Counted from the stretch's first letter, positions 51,700 to 60,160 are shown. The stretch: 64,000 nt of DNA from Bradyrhizobium archetypum (GCF_013114835.1 NZ_JAAVLW010000011.1:1-64000); one strand, 5' to 3'. The notes: generated from the letters alone by a model not told the origin. Numbers and translations: made by a program.

Positions 51700-52083
51700 A
51701 TGCCCCTGCACCGCGACATTCTTTGGATCGGGAGGCAATGGGCTGTTACCGGCCATGGAATGCAATTGATCGATCAGCGCCTGATGGGCGCCTTCGATAT
51801 CGAAGTAGCCCGCCTGTGGGATGACGATCTGATCGCGCGCATGCATGCCAGGGAGTGGCTCAATGCCGCCGATTTCGACAAGGGCCTGGCCATTGCGCGA
51901 ACGCGGCATAAGCGGCCGGAGGCGGGATCGGCAGCCGTAGCGGCGCCGGTTTCGGCGATCGGGCCGAGTTCGTCGCCGCCGCCTTTCGAATCGGCAGGAC
52001 AGGCCGCGCCAGACCTGCGGATGAAAATCGATGGCGGCGCCAGATTCGTGCGCCCCTGGCGTGTCTGGATGAAGAAAACATAA
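51700..52083 (+). CDS. Hypothetical protein between serS and surE
   Basis: A 127-residue protein not recognised. Residues about 1-70 look folded (ILWIGRQWAVTGHGMQLIDQ and LWDDDLIARMHAREWL, with conserved-looking Trp residues); residues about 75-108 are Ala/Pro/Ser-rich linker; the C-terminal part (RMKIDGGARFVRPWRVWMKK) is basic and aromatic. GGAG lies 8 bases before the ATG, supporting expression. It lies 12 bases after serS and 96 bases before surE. No signal peptide or membrane segment. Confidence 0.6.
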   Translation: MPLHRDILWIGRQWAVTGHGMQLIDQRLMGAFDIEVARLWDDDLIARMHAREWLNAADFDKGLAIARTRHKRPEAGSAAVAAPVSAIGPSSSPPPFESAGQAAPDLRMKIDGGARFVRPWRVWMKKT

Positions 52084-52179
52084 GGAAATGCGCCGGTTTG
52101 CCTCAGCCGCGATAGCCGGATAAGACGACGCCCAAAGGCAAGAGCCCGCCTCGATCCGAACCAGAAGGCATTTTGACGG

Positions 52180-52947
52180 ATGCGAATTCTCTGCACCAAT
52201 GACGACGGCATCCATGCGCCGGGTCTGAAGATCGTCGAGGAGATCGCCCGCGCGTTGTCTGACGACGTCTGGATCGTGGCGCCGGAGCTCGATCAGTCTG
52301 GCGTCTCGCATTCGCTGTCGCTGAACGATCCTTTGCGCTTGCGCGAAGTTGGCCCGCGTCATTTCGCGGTGCGGGGCACGCCGACCGATTGCGTGATCAT
52401 GGGCTCGCGCTACATCCTCGGCGAGAAGTTGCCCGATCTCGTGCTGTCCGGCGTCAACAAGGGCCGCAACGTCGCCGAGGACGTCGTCTATTCCGGCACC
52501 ATCGCGGGCGCGCTCGAGGGCACGATTCTCGGAATCCCGTCATTCGCGCTGAGCCAGGAATTTTCCGTCGAGACTCGCCACGCGCCGCTGTGGGACACCG
52601 CGCTGAAATTCGGGCCCGACATCCTGCGCAAGGTGATCGACGCCGGCGTGCCGAAGAACACCGTGATCAACGTCAATTTTCCCGCCTGTACGCCCGAGCA
52701 GGTCAAGGGCGTCCGTGTGACGCGCCAGGGCAAGCGTAACCTCGGCTTCCTCAAGGTCGACAAGCGCCACGACGGTCGCGGCAATCCCTATTTCTGGATC
52801 GGCTTTGAACGTGCCGCGACGATGGATGCGCCGGCCGAAGGCACCGATCTCGCCGCGCTTGCGGCGCGCTACGTGTCGGTCACGCCGCTGCGGCTGGACC
52901 GTACGGACGAGGCGTTCTCGGAAGAATTGACGACGACGCTGAAGTGA
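52180..52947 (+). CDS. surE: 5'/3'-nucleotidase SurE
   Basis: A 255-residue survival protein phosphatase removing phosphate from nucleoside monophosphates. The metal-binding motif is MRILCTNDDGIHAPGLK (Asp-Asp near residues 8-9); further marks are LDQSGVSHSLSLNDPLRL, GTPTDCVIMGSRYIL and VLSGVNKGRNVAEDVVYSGT (about 88-107, catalytic Asn). It typically precedes pcm in proteobacteria; here a palindromic repeat and an inserted response regulator on the opposite strand lie between them. Confidence 0.96.
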   Translation: MRILCTNDDGIHAPGLKIVEEIARALSDDVWIVAPELDQSGVSHSLSLNDPLRLREVGPRHFAVRGTPTDCVIMGSRYILGEKLPDLVLSGVNKGRNVAEDVVYSGTIAGALEGTILGIPSFALSQEFSVETRHAPLWDTALKFGPDILRKVIDAGVPKNTVINVNFPACTPEQVKGVRVTRQGKRNLGFLKVDKRHDGRGNPYFWIGFERAATMDAPAEGTDLAALAARYVSVTPLRLDRTDEAFSEELTTTLK

Positions 52948-52956
52948 CGCGAAGCG

Positions 52957-53053
52957 TCATACCCGCGAATGCGGGTATCCAGTACGCCGCGGCTTCTCGG
53001 TTCTTTCACAGGTCTCTGGGATACTGGATCATCCGCTTTCGCGAGGGATGACG
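52957..53053. repeat. Palindromic repeat, family B, copy 3
   Basis: TCATACCCGCGAATGCGGG, TATCCAGTACGCCGCGGC, and at the right GGATACTGGATCATCCGC with TTTCGCGAGGGATGACG. It fills most of the gap between surE and the response regulator gene. Confidence 0.85.
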
Positions 53054-53072
53054 GCTGAGTTTGTGGACGGAC

Positions 53073-53450
53073 CTAAACCGGTGCGCTCTTCAGCGTCGAT
53101 GCGATCACTTGGGCCAGCGTTTCGAGCTGGAATGGCTTCTGTAGCGCGGGGCGATCGCGATATTCCTGGGGCAGGCCGGAGGAACCGTACCCGGTCGCAA
53201 AGATGAACGGACGGTTGCGCGCCGTGATCAGCTCGGCCACCGGCGTGATTACCTTGCCGTTGACGTTGACGTCGAGAATGGCGAGATCGAAGTCGGTCGA
53301 CTGCACCAGTTTGACCGCTTCGCCGATTTCGCCGGCCTCGGCAGCTACGCTATGGCCCAGCTCTTCCAGCATGTCAGCGACCATCATGCGGATCATCACC
53401 TCGTCTTCAACGAGGAAAACAGAACAGCCCGCCGGCCGTGTCGCTACCAT
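53073..53450 (-). CDS. Single-domain response regulator of the FAT GUY family
   Basis: A 125-residue receiver domain without output domain. The acidic pocket is Glu15-Asp16, the phosphoacceptor Asp60 (LAILDVNVNG), the conserved Lys105 in LQKPF, and the stretch PFIFATGYG (81-89) matches the PFxFATGY motif that defines the FAT GUY family, members of which act in alphaproteobacterial general stress signalling. The start at 53450 has AAGGAAT upstream. An EcfG-type promoter lies 111 bases upstream. It is inserted against the direction of surE and pcm. Confidence 0.88.
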   Translation of the reverse strand: MVATRPAGCSVFLVEDEVMIRMMVADMLEELGHSVAAEAGEIGEAVKLVQSTDFDLAILDVNVNGKVITPVAELITARNRPFIFATGYGSSGLPQEYRDRPALQKPFQLETLAQVIASTLKSAPV

Positions 53451-53560
53451 GATGGATTCCTTGCCCTTCCGAATGTCAGGTTCGCAAAAAACGTCCCGTG
53501 GCGCAATGTCGGCTTGGGCTCGCCGGCCCAGCAAGGATTCCCCGGTGAAGGATTTTCCGT

Positions 53561-53585
53561 AACGCCGGAATGTCATGGCAGTTCC
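53561..53585 (-). promoter_or_regulatory. EcfG (general stress sigma) type promoter for the response regulator
   Basis: On the minus strand GGAAC (53585-53581), 16 bases, then CGTT (53564-53561). This fits the alphaproteobacterial EcfG consensus GGAAC-N16/17-CGTT exactly. It predicts a leader of about 100 bases before the start at 53450. Confidence 0.65.
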
Positions 53586-53695
53586 GAGGGCTGGAACCAA
53601 AATTTTGAGGAAATTCTTCCTTAAGTGCAAAGAGGCTATTACATCTCGGCGAAGCCTGAGCATTGGACGGGCGGAAAGCCCGCCACGAGACCGCG

Positions 53696-54340
53696 ATGTC
53701 GCAAGAACCGCCCGAGAAGATGATGTTTCAGCTCACCCTGCGGCGGCGCGGGATCAGCGACCAGGCGGTGCTGCGCACCATGGAAGAGGTGCCGCGCGAG
53801 GCCTTTGTGGCGGCCGGCGATCGTGGTCATGCCTACCGCGACAGCGCGCTCGGCATCGCCTGCGGGCAGACCATCAGCCAGCCCTTCGTGGTCGCCTACA
53901 TGACCGAGCAGTTGCAGTTACAGAAGCACCACAAGGTGCTCGAGATCGGCACCGGCTCCGGCTACCAGGCCGCGGTGCTATCGCGGCTGTGCGCCCATGT
54001 CCTGACCATCGAGCGCTACCGGACGCTGGCGGATACGGCTCGCGCCCGGCTTGAGCAGCTCGGTTACTACAACATTGAGGTGATGCTCGGCGACGGCTTC
54101 GACATCCCGGCGGGCGCCGGCGATTTCGACCGCATCATCGTGACGGCTGCAATGGAGCAAATTCCCGAAAAGCTGCTGCAGCGGCTGCTACCAGGCGGCA
54201 TCCTGATCGCACCGGTTGGCCCCCATCACGGCACCCAGACCCTGGTCCGGATGACCCGGACCGACAGCGGTTTCGACCGCAAGGAACTGGTCGACGTCCG
54301 CTTCGTCCCGGCCCTGCCGGGAATTGCGCGCGAGCTGTAG
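53696..54340 (+). CDS. pcm: Protein-L-isoaspartate O-methyltransferase
   Basis: A 214-residue SAM-dependent repair enzyme acting on L-isoaspartyl residues. Marks: REAFVAAGDRGHAYRDSALG (family N-terminal lid), GQTISQPFVVAYMTEQL (about 62-78, isoaspartate binding), SAM motif I VLEIGTGSGYQAAVLSRL (about 87-104), motif II region FDRIIVTAAMEQIPEKL. The C-terminal part RLLPGGILIAPVGPHHGTQT is typical. The ATG at 53696 begins SQEPPEKMMF; a TTG at 53663 or an ATG at 53726 (MMFQLT region) are alternatives. nlpD follows, as in many proteobacteria. Confidence 0.94.
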   Translation: MSQEPPEKMMFQLTLRRRGISDQAVLRTMEEVPREAFVAAGDRGHAYRDSALGIACGQTISQPFVVAYMTEQLQLQKHHKVLEIGTGSGYQAAVLSRLCAHVLTIERYRTLADTARARLEQLGYYNIEVMLGDGFDIPAGAGDFDRIIVTAAMEQIPEKLLQRLLPGGILIAPVGPHHGTQTLVRMTRTDSGFDRKELVDVRFVPALPGIAREL

Positions 54341-54388
54341 AATCCCGGATTGGCGGTTCCTGCCAACATCTTATTCCAAGGGTTAAGC

Positions 54389-54449
54389 GGTTATTTACTC
54401 GGTACGTGTTTACTCAAAACAGTATTTTGTTGCGTACGAGTGAGTAACC
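54389..54449 (+). promoter_or_regulatory. Long leader hairpin abutting the nlpD start codon
   Basis: The left arm 54389-54406 (GGTTATTTACTCGGTACG) pairs with 54433-54449 (CGTACGAGTGAGTAACC) over 17 base pairs, two of them G-U, with a single bulged G. The loop contains an inner CAAAA/TTTTG stem. The right arm ends directly before the ATG at 54450, so the GAGTGAG ribosome-site candidate is buried. An RNA-level switch or a protein operator are both possible. Confidence 0.55.
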
Positions 54450-55808
54450 ATGTCCCGTCTCGCCGAGTTGCTTCGCTCGCGTCGGGTGCCGCAAGTCGCG
54501 GTGCTGGCGCTGATGTCGGTCGGCTTTGCCGGCTGCAGCGCCGATATGCAGACGCGCTTTTCCGACAGCTCGTTCTCCAATCCCTTTGCCTCTCAACCCG
54601 AAGCGACCGGTTCGGTCCGCACTCCCGCTGCCGAACGCCATGAGCGGCCGCAGGCCCAGGTCCCGCAATACCAGTCGCAGGCCCTTCCGCCGCCCGCGGT
54701 GGCTGCGCCGCCCGCTTACCCCACCAGTTCAGGCGGGGTGTCGGGGGGAGGGCGCGGGATTTCGTCCTACGCGCCGCCGTCCCATCCGCCCATCGAAACG
54801 ACTGCCGCAGTGCCGCCGCGCTCGGTCGCGGCTTCGCGTCCGGCTCCGCAGGCCGGCACCACGATCATCGTGGGCACCAGCGACACGCTCGATATTCTGG
54901 CGAAGCGCTACAACGTTTCGGCCGCAGCGATCCTGCAGGCCAACGGCTACAAGGGCCCGCGCACGCTGTCGCCCGGCCAGCAACTGATCATTCCGCGGCA
55001 GACGGCGGTGGCGCCCGCGCCGGCACTCGCGCCCGCGGCCAGCAAGCCTGTCACCGCTGCGGCGGCAGCGCCGAGCGTCCACGTCGTCAATCGCGGCGAT
55101 ACGCTGATGAGCATCGCGCGGCGCAATCAGATTTCGGTCTCCGAACTCGCCCGCGCCAACAATCTCGACCAGTCCGCCAAGCTCAGCCTTGGCATGAAGC
55201 TTACGGTCCCTGGTTCGAAATCCACCGCGGCCGCTGCTCCGGCGGTGCAGCCTGTCGCCGCAGCCCCCGCCCAGCCGGTTGCACCGGTTGCAGCGCCCGC
55301 CACCAAGGTGGCCGCGGCCGGCGGCCCGCAGCAGAGCGCGCGGCTCGCGCAACCGACCACCAATGTTGCCGAGGAGAAGCCTGCTGCCGAACCCGCCGCC
55401 GTCAAGCCCAGCGAAGCCACCGGCGCGCTACCGACCTTCCGCTGGCCGGTGCGGGGCAAGGTGATCACCAGCTATGGCGCCAAGACCAACGGCAAATCGA
55501 ATGACGGGATCAATCTGGCCGTGCCGGAAGGCACGCCGGTGAAGGCGGCGGAAGATGGCGTGGTCGCCTATTCCGGCAACGAGCTCAAGGGTTATGGCAA
55601 CCTGGTTCTGGTGCGGCACTCCAACGGTTATGTCACCGCATATGCCCATGCGAGTGAACTGCTGGTGAAACGCGGCGATACGATCAAGCGCGGCCAGATC
55701 ATTGCCAAGTCGGGTCAATCGGGCGAGGTGGGGTCGCCGCAGCTCCACTTCGAGATCCGCAAGGGTTCGTCGCCGGTTGACCCGCTGCAATTCCTGAATG
55801 GGGCGTAA
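54450..55808 (+). CDS. nlpD: NlpD-like LysM/LytM lipoprotein
   Basis: A 452-residue lipoprotein: signal peptide with lipobox VGFAGC (lipidated Cys29), two LysM peptidoglycan-binding domains (about 139-185, TLDILAKRYNVSAAAILQAN; about 210-254, DTLMSIARRNQISVSELARA), a Pro/Ala linker, and a C-terminal M23/LytM domain (about 330-450). The zinc-ligand positions are changed: the usual HxGxD is Asn351-Asp-Gly-Ile-Asn355, and the HxH pair is Gln431-Leu-His433. Like E. coli NlpD it is therefore probably an amidase activator rather than a peptidase. It follows pcm. Confidence 0.9.
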   Translation: MSRLAELLRSRRVPQVAVLALMSVGFAGCSADMQTRFSDSSFSNPFASQPEATGSVRTPAAERHERPQAQVPQYQSQALPPPAVAAPPAYPTSSGGVSGGGRGISSYAPPSHPPIETTAAVPPRSVAASRPAPQAGTTIIVGTSDTLDILAKRYNVSAAAILQANGYKGPRTLSPGQQLIIPRQTAVAPAPALAPAASKPVTAAAAAPSVHVVNRGDTLMSIARRNQISVSELARANNLDQSAKLSLGMKLTVPGSKSTAAAAPAVQPVAAAPAQPVAPVAAPATKVAAAGGPQQSARLAQPTTNVAEEKPAAEPAAVKPSEATGALPTFRWPVRGKVITSYGAKTNGKSNDGINLAVPEGTPVKAAEDGVVAYSGNELKGYGNLVLVRHSNGYVTAYAHASELLVKRGDTIKRGQIIAKSGQSGEVGSPQLHFEIRKGSSPVDPLQFLNGA

Positions 55809-55830
55809 GCGCTCGCCACACCTACAACTC

Positions 55831-55914
55831 CGGGCGATCCAGTATTCCAGAGCAGTTACGGTTACACCGTGAAGCCGCGGCGTACTGGGTCCCCGCCTTC
55901 GCGGGGGACGACAG
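55831..55914. repeat. Palindromic repeat, family B, copy 4 (reverse orientation)
   Basis: GGGCGATCCAGTATTCCAGA, then GAAGCCGCGGCGTACTGG and CCCCGCCTTCGCGGGGGACG. It lies between nlpD and the converging DUF815 gene. Confidence 0.8.
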
Positions 55915-55945
55915 CGGAGCGTTTGGCGTCCTGCGCGCCTCAGTC

Positions 55946-56929
55946 CTACTTCCCCGCCAGCCTCACGCCTAACCGCCCCGCCAGCTCCTGTGTGAACTGC
56001 CAGGCGACGCGTCCCGAGCGGGAGCCGCGGGTCGTCGACCACTCCAGCGCTTCGCGCTCCAGCTCTTCGTCGCCGATCTTGATGCCGAAATGGCCGCAAT
56101 AGCCGCGCACCATGGCGAGATACTCGTCCTGACTGCAACGGTGAAAGCCGAGCCAGAGGCCAAACCGGTCCGACAGCGATACTTTCTCTTCGACCGCTTC
56201 GCCCGGATTGATCGCGGTCGAGCGTTCGTTCTCGATCATCTCGCGCGCCAGGAGATGCCGCCGGTTCGAGGTGGCGTAGAGGATCACGTTGTCGGGCCGT
56301 CCCTCGATCCCGCCTTCCAGCACCGCCTTGAGCGATTTGTAGGAGGCGTCGTTGCCATCGAAGGAGAGGTCGTCGCAGAACACGATGAAGCGGAAATCGG
56401 AGCTGCGCAGGAGGTCCATCAGGCCGGGCAGGCTCTCGATGTCCTCGCGGTGAATCTCGATCAGCTTGAGCCGGTCGGCCGGCTTGCGCTCGATATTGAT
56501 GCTGGCATGCGCGGCCTTCACCAGCGAGGACTTGCCCATGCCGCGCGCGCCCCACAGCAGCGCATTGTTGGCCGGCAGGCCGTCGGCAAAGCGCTCGGTG
56601 TTTTCGATCAGGATGTCGCGCATCCGGTCGATGCCCTTGAGCAGGCCGAGCTCGACGCGGCTGACGCGCGGCACCGGCGACAGGCGCCCATCCGGGTGCC
56701 AGACGAAGGCGTCGGCCGCGCCGAACGACTCGGGGCTGGTCGCCGCCGGCGCGGCCGCGGAAAGGTGGCCGGCGATGGCTTCCAGCGCGGTGGCAATCCG
56801 CTCGGCGGTGGTGCCGTTGAGCGCGTTTGCCGGACCTTTTGTCGCGGTTTTTGCTGATGCCCGCGAGGCGGCCTTGGGGGTGGCGCGGGGCGCAGTTTGA
56901 GCCCCAGTTTTCCTGGCTTTTTTCGACAT
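55946..56929 (-). CDS. DUF815-type ATP-binding protein
   Basis: A 327-residue P-loop ATPase. After a Lys/Ala/Thr-rich N-terminus (about 1-40) comes a linker with FGAADAFVWHPDGRLSPVPR; the ATPase core has Walker A WGARGMGKSSLVKA (about 124-137) and Walker B FIVFCDDLSFDG (about 176-187), sensor region VILYATSNRRHLL, and C-terminal GLWLGFHRCSQDEYLAMV. The family is AAA-like and functionally poorly defined. Start ATG 56929 begins SKKARKTG. It converges on nlpD and diverges from yajC. Confidence 0.87.
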   Translation of the reverse strand: MSKKARKTGAQTAPRATPKAASRASAKTATKGPANALNGTTAERIATALEAIAGHLSAAAPAATSPESFGAADAFVWHPDGRLSPVPRVSRVELGLLKGIDRMRDILIENTERFADGLPANNALLWGARGMGKSSLVKAAHASINIERKPADRLKLIEIHREDIESLPGLMDLLRSSDFRFIVFCDDLSFDGNDASYKSLKAVLEGGIEGRPDNVILYATSNRRHLLAREMIENERSTAINPGEAVEEKVSLSDRFGLWLGFHRCSQDEYLAMVRGYCGHFGIKIGDEELEREALEWSTTRGSRSGRVAWQFTQELAGRLGVRLAGK

Positions 56930-57123
56930 TTCCGGAGTTCCTGACGGCGCAGCCTTAACGGGCCTTGGAAGGTCTCGCAAGCGGCCTAAATGAGGGGGCG
57001 GCCAACGTTGCAATTGGGCCCGCCGCCGCTATAGTCCGCGCGAATTTGCCCGGACCGGCGACATGCCCAGGCCGTGATGCCCAGGCATGGCCGGTTCTTT
57101 TCCGTCTTACGAGGATTGTTCGA

Positions 57124-57486
57124 ATGCTGATAACCCCTGCGTACGCCCAGGCTGCAGCCGGCGGCGATGCCAACAGCATGTTGATGTCGCTGCTGCCGTT
57201 CGCACTGATCTTCGTGATCATGTACTTCCTGATTCTGCGGCCGCAGCAGAAGAAGATCAAGGATCACCAGGAACTGGTCAAAAACATCCGCCGCGGCGAT
57301 ACCGTGGTAACCTCGGGCGGCCTGGTCGGCAAGGTGACCAAGGTGGTCGACGACGACCAGATCGAGTTCGAAATTTCCGAAGGCGTCCGCGTGCGCCAGA
57401 TGCGGCAGATGATTTCGGGCGTTCGCGCCAAGGGCGAGCCGGCCAAGGAAAAGAGTGAGGCCAAGGACGAGACGTCCGCGAGCTGA
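57124..57486 (+). CDS. yajC: Preprotein translocase subunit YajC
   Basis: A 120-residue YajC: N-terminal LITPAYAQAAAGGDANSMLM, a single membrane helix (about 21-41, LPFALIFVIMYFLILRPQQK), then a small cytoplasmic domain with KKIKDHQELVKNIRRGDTVV and VTSGGLVGKVTKVVDDDQIE. It is an auxiliary part of the SecDF-YajC complex. The ATG at 57124 follows GAGGA. A hairpin with a short U-run stands between it and secD. Confidence 0.95.
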   Translation: MLITPAYAQAAAGGDANSMLMSLLPFALIFVIMYFLILRPQQKKIKDHQELVKNIRRGDTVVTSGGLVGKVTKVVDDDQIEFEISEGVRVRQMRQMISGVRAKGEPAKEKSEAKDETSAS

Positions 57487-57493
57487 GTTTTCC

Positions 57494-57516
57494 GCGCCGC
57501 TTGCCGCGGCGCATTT
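57494..57516 (+). terminator. Terminator or attenuator between yajC and secD
   Basis: GCGCCGC (57494-57500) and GCGGCGC (57506-57512) with a TTGCC loop, followed by ATTTT, 8 bases after the yajC stop. Because secD should be cotranscribed, partial termination is likelier than a full stop. Confidence 0.5.
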
Positions 57517-57540
57517 TCCTGGATCTGACGGGTCTACTCG

Positions 57541-59142
57541 ATGCTTTATTTCTCGCGGTGGAAGGCGCTGGCGATCATTCTGACCGCGCTGATCGTCTGC
57601 CTGTTCGCGGTGCCGAACTTCTTCTCCCAGGAGCGGGTGAAGACCTGGCCGGTATGGGCGCAGCGCCACATCGTGCTTGGCCTCGATCTGCAAGGCGGCT
57701 CGTATCTGCTGCTCGAAGTCGACGCCAATTACGTGAAGAAGGAGAAGCTCGATCAGGTCCGCGATGAAGCCCGTCGCGTGCTCCGCGACGCCAAGGTCGC
57801 CTATACCGGCCTTGCTGTCCGCAACGATGCGGTCGAGGTACGAATCAGCCGCGAGGCCGATCAGGCGACCGGGCTGTCCAAGCTGCGCGACCTGTCGCAA
57901 CCGATCGGCGGGCTTCTGGGCGGGAGCGGGCAGCGCGACCTCGAGGTGACCGATGCCGGCGGCGGACTGTTTCGCATCACGATTCCGCAGGCTGCCATGC
58001 TCGACCGCATGCGGAAGACCATCGAGCAATCGATCCAGATCGTCGAGAAGCGCGTCAACGAGCTCGGCACCGTCGAGCCGATCATTCAGCGCCAGGGCAC
58101 CGACCGCATCCTGGTGCAGGTGCCGGGCCTGCAGGATCCGACGCACCTGAAGGAATTGCTCGGCAAGACCGCGAAGATGGAATTTCGCATGGTCGACACC
58201 TCGGTGTCGCCGGACCAGGCGCAGCAGGGCCGGGTGCCGCCGGAATCCGAAGTGCTGATGAGCTCGACCTCGCCGAAGGTCCCCTATGTCATCAAGCGGC
58301 AGGTGTTGGTCTCCGGCGGCGACCTGATCGACGCCCAGCCGGGCTTCGACCAGCGCACCAACGAGCCGATCGTCAGTTTCCGCTTCAATACGTCGGGCGC
58401 GCGCAAGTTTGCGCAGGCGACGTCGGAAAACGTCGGTTTGCCGTTTGCGATCGTGCTCGACAATGAAGTGATTTCCGCGCCCGTGATCCGCGAGCCGATC
58501 ACCGGTGGTTCGGGGCAAATCTCCGGCAACTTTACCGTTCAGGCCGCCAACGACCTCGCGATCCTGTTGCGGGCCGGCGCCCTGCCGGCGCCTCTGACCG
58601 TGGTCGAAGAGCGCACCGTCGGCCCGGGCCTCGGCCAGGACTCGATCGAGAAGGGCGAGCTGGCGGCCTATGTCGGCTCGATCATGGTCATCGTGTTCAT
58701 GCTGGTGACCTACCGGCTGTTCGGCGTGTTCGCCAACATCGCGGTCGCCATCAACGTCGCGATGATCTTTGGCCTGCTGTCGCTGCTCAATGCCACGCTG
58801 ACGCTGCCGGGCATCGCCGGCATCGTGCTGACGGTCGGCATCGCCGTCGACTCCAACGTGCTGATCTATGAGCGCATTCGCGAAGAGCTCCGCCACGGCC
58901 GCAACGCGATTTCGGCGATCGACGCCGGATTCAGGCGCGCGCTGGCGACCATTCTGGACTCCAACATCACCACCTTCATTGCCGCTGCGGTGCTGTTCTA
59001 CATCGGCACTGGGCCGGTTCGCGGCTTCGCCGTCACGCTCGGCATCGGCATCATCACCACAGTGTTCACCGCGTTTACGCTGACCAGCCTGATCGTCGCA
59101 GGGTGGGTACGATGGAAGCGGCCGAAGACCGTGCCAATCTGA
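57541..59142 (+). CDS. secD: Protein translocase subunit SecD
   Basis: A 533-residue RND-like membrane protein with helix 1 near the N-terminus (about 8-27), a large periplasmic region (about 35-360) starting HIVLGLDLQGGSYLLLEVD, and five helices at the C-terminus, including GIVLTVGIAVDSNVLIYERI (about 428-447, a conserved charged region of the proton path). With SecF it pulls preproteins using the proton gradient. The start is ATG 57541. Length is normal for the separate SecD form. Confidence 0.97.
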   Translation: MLYFSRWKALAIILTALIVCLFAVPNFFSQERVKTWPVWAQRHIVLGLDLQGGSYLLLEVDANYVKKEKLDQVRDEARRVLRDAKVAYTGLAVRNDAVEVRISREADQATGLSKLRDLSQPIGGLLGGSGQRDLEVTDAGGGLFRITIPQAAMLDRMRKTIEQSIQIVEKRVNELGTVEPIIQRQGTDRILVQVPGLQDPTHLKELLGKTAKMEFRMVDTSVSPDQAQQGRVPPESEVLMSSTSPKVPYVIKRQVLVSGGDLIDAQPGFDQRTNEPIVSFRFNTSGARKFAQATSENVGLPFAIVLDNEVISAPVIREPITGGSGQISGNFTVQAANDLAILLRAGALPAPLTVVEERTVGPGLGQDSIEKGELAAYVGSIMVIVFMLVTYRLFGVFANIAVAINVAMIFGLLSLLNATLTLPGIAGIVLTVGIAVDSNVLIYERIREELRHGRNAISAIDAGFRRALATILDSNITTFIAAAVLFYIGTGPVRGFAVTLGIGIITTVFTAFTLTSLIVAGWVRWKRPKTVPI

Positions 59143-59158
59143 GACTGCGGAGCCGGCT

Positions 59159-60160
59159 TTGACACAATTCGTTCTCATCGGGCTGGGCATTCTGATTGCC
59201 GTGCTGACCGTGGTCGCGGTATTCGACCTGCTGCCGCCGCTGCGCATCGTGCCCGACGACACGCATTTCGATTTCACGCGCTTTCGCCGCATCAGCTTTC
59301 CGATTTCGGCGGCGCTCTCGATCGTCGCGATCGTGCTGTTCTTCACCCATGGGCTGAATTTCGGCATCGACTTCCGGGGCGGCACGTTGCTGGAAGTGCA
59401 GTCCAAGTCCGGCTCCGCGGACATCGCCGCGATGCGTGCGAAGCTAAGCACGCTGGGCCTCGGCGAGGTCCAGCTCCAGCAGTTTGGCGGTCCGGCCGAC
59501 GTCCTGATCCGCGTCGCGGAGCAGCCGGGAGGCGACAAGGCGCAGCAAGAGGCGGTGACGAAGGTCCGCGGCGCGCTCGGTGACAGCGTCGATTACCGCC
59601 GCGTCGAGGTCGTGGGCCCGCGCGTTTCGGGCGAGCTCCTGGCCTACGGCATGATCGGCCTGATGCTCGCGATTATCGCGATCCTGATCTATCTCTGGTT
59701 CCGGTTTGAATGGCAGTTCGCGCTCGGCGCCATGATCGCCAACGTTCACGACATCGTGCTGACGATCGGCTTCATGTCGATCTCGCAGGTCGATTTCGAC
59801 CTGACCAGCATCGCGGCGCTGCTGACCATTCTCGGCTACTCGCTGAACGACACGGTCGTGATCTACGACCGCATCCGGGAAATGCTGCGGCGCTACAAGA
59901 AAATGCCGATGCCGCAACTGCTCAACGAGTCCATCAATTCGACGCTGTCGCGCTCGATCATCACCCACGTCACGGTGACGCTGGCGCTGCTGGCACTGTT
60001 GCTGTTCGGCGGTCATGCGATCCACAGCTTCACGGCGGTCATGATGTTCGGCGTGGTGCTGGTCGGCACCTACACCTCGATCTTCATCGCCGCGCCGATC
60101 CTGATCTATCTCGGCGTTGGTGAGCACCGCGACGCACCGGATACGCCTGCGAAGAAATAG
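59159..60160 (+). CDS. secF: Protein translocase subunit SecF
   Basis: A 333-residue partner of SecD with six helices. LNFGIDFRGGTLLEVQSKSG (about 63-82) marks the first periplasmic loop; ALGAMIANVHDIVLTIGFMS and LLTILGYSLNDTVVIYDRIR (about 221-240) are SecF signatures. The N-terminal extension of about 35 residues adds an extra hydrophobic stretch. The start is TTG at 59159 with CGGAG upstream. The gene ends 12 bases before a palindromic repeat that overlaps the next gene. Confidence 0.94.
   Translation: MTQFVLIGLGILIAVLTVVAVFDLLPPLRIVPDDTHFDFTRFRRISFPISAALSIVAIVLFFTHGLNFGIDFRGGTLLEVQSKSGSADIAAMRAKLSTLGLGEVQLQQFGGPADVLIRVAEQPGGDKAQQEAVTKVRGALGDSVDYRRVEVVGPRVSGELLAYGMIGLMLAIIAILIYLWFRFEWQFALGAMIANVHDIVLTIGFMSISQVDFDLTSIAALLTILGYSLNDTVVIYDRIREMLRRYKKMPMPQLLNESINSTLSRSIITHVTVTLALLALLLFGGHAIHSFTAVMMFGVVLVGTYTSIFIAAPILIYLGVGEHRDAPDTPAKK

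Noticed and set aside
56986..59538. An 850-codon minus-strand frame through yajC and secD
   Set aside because: High-GC antisense frame; the opposite strand encodes clear YajC and SecD, and the minus product is His/Arg/Gln-rich with no domain.
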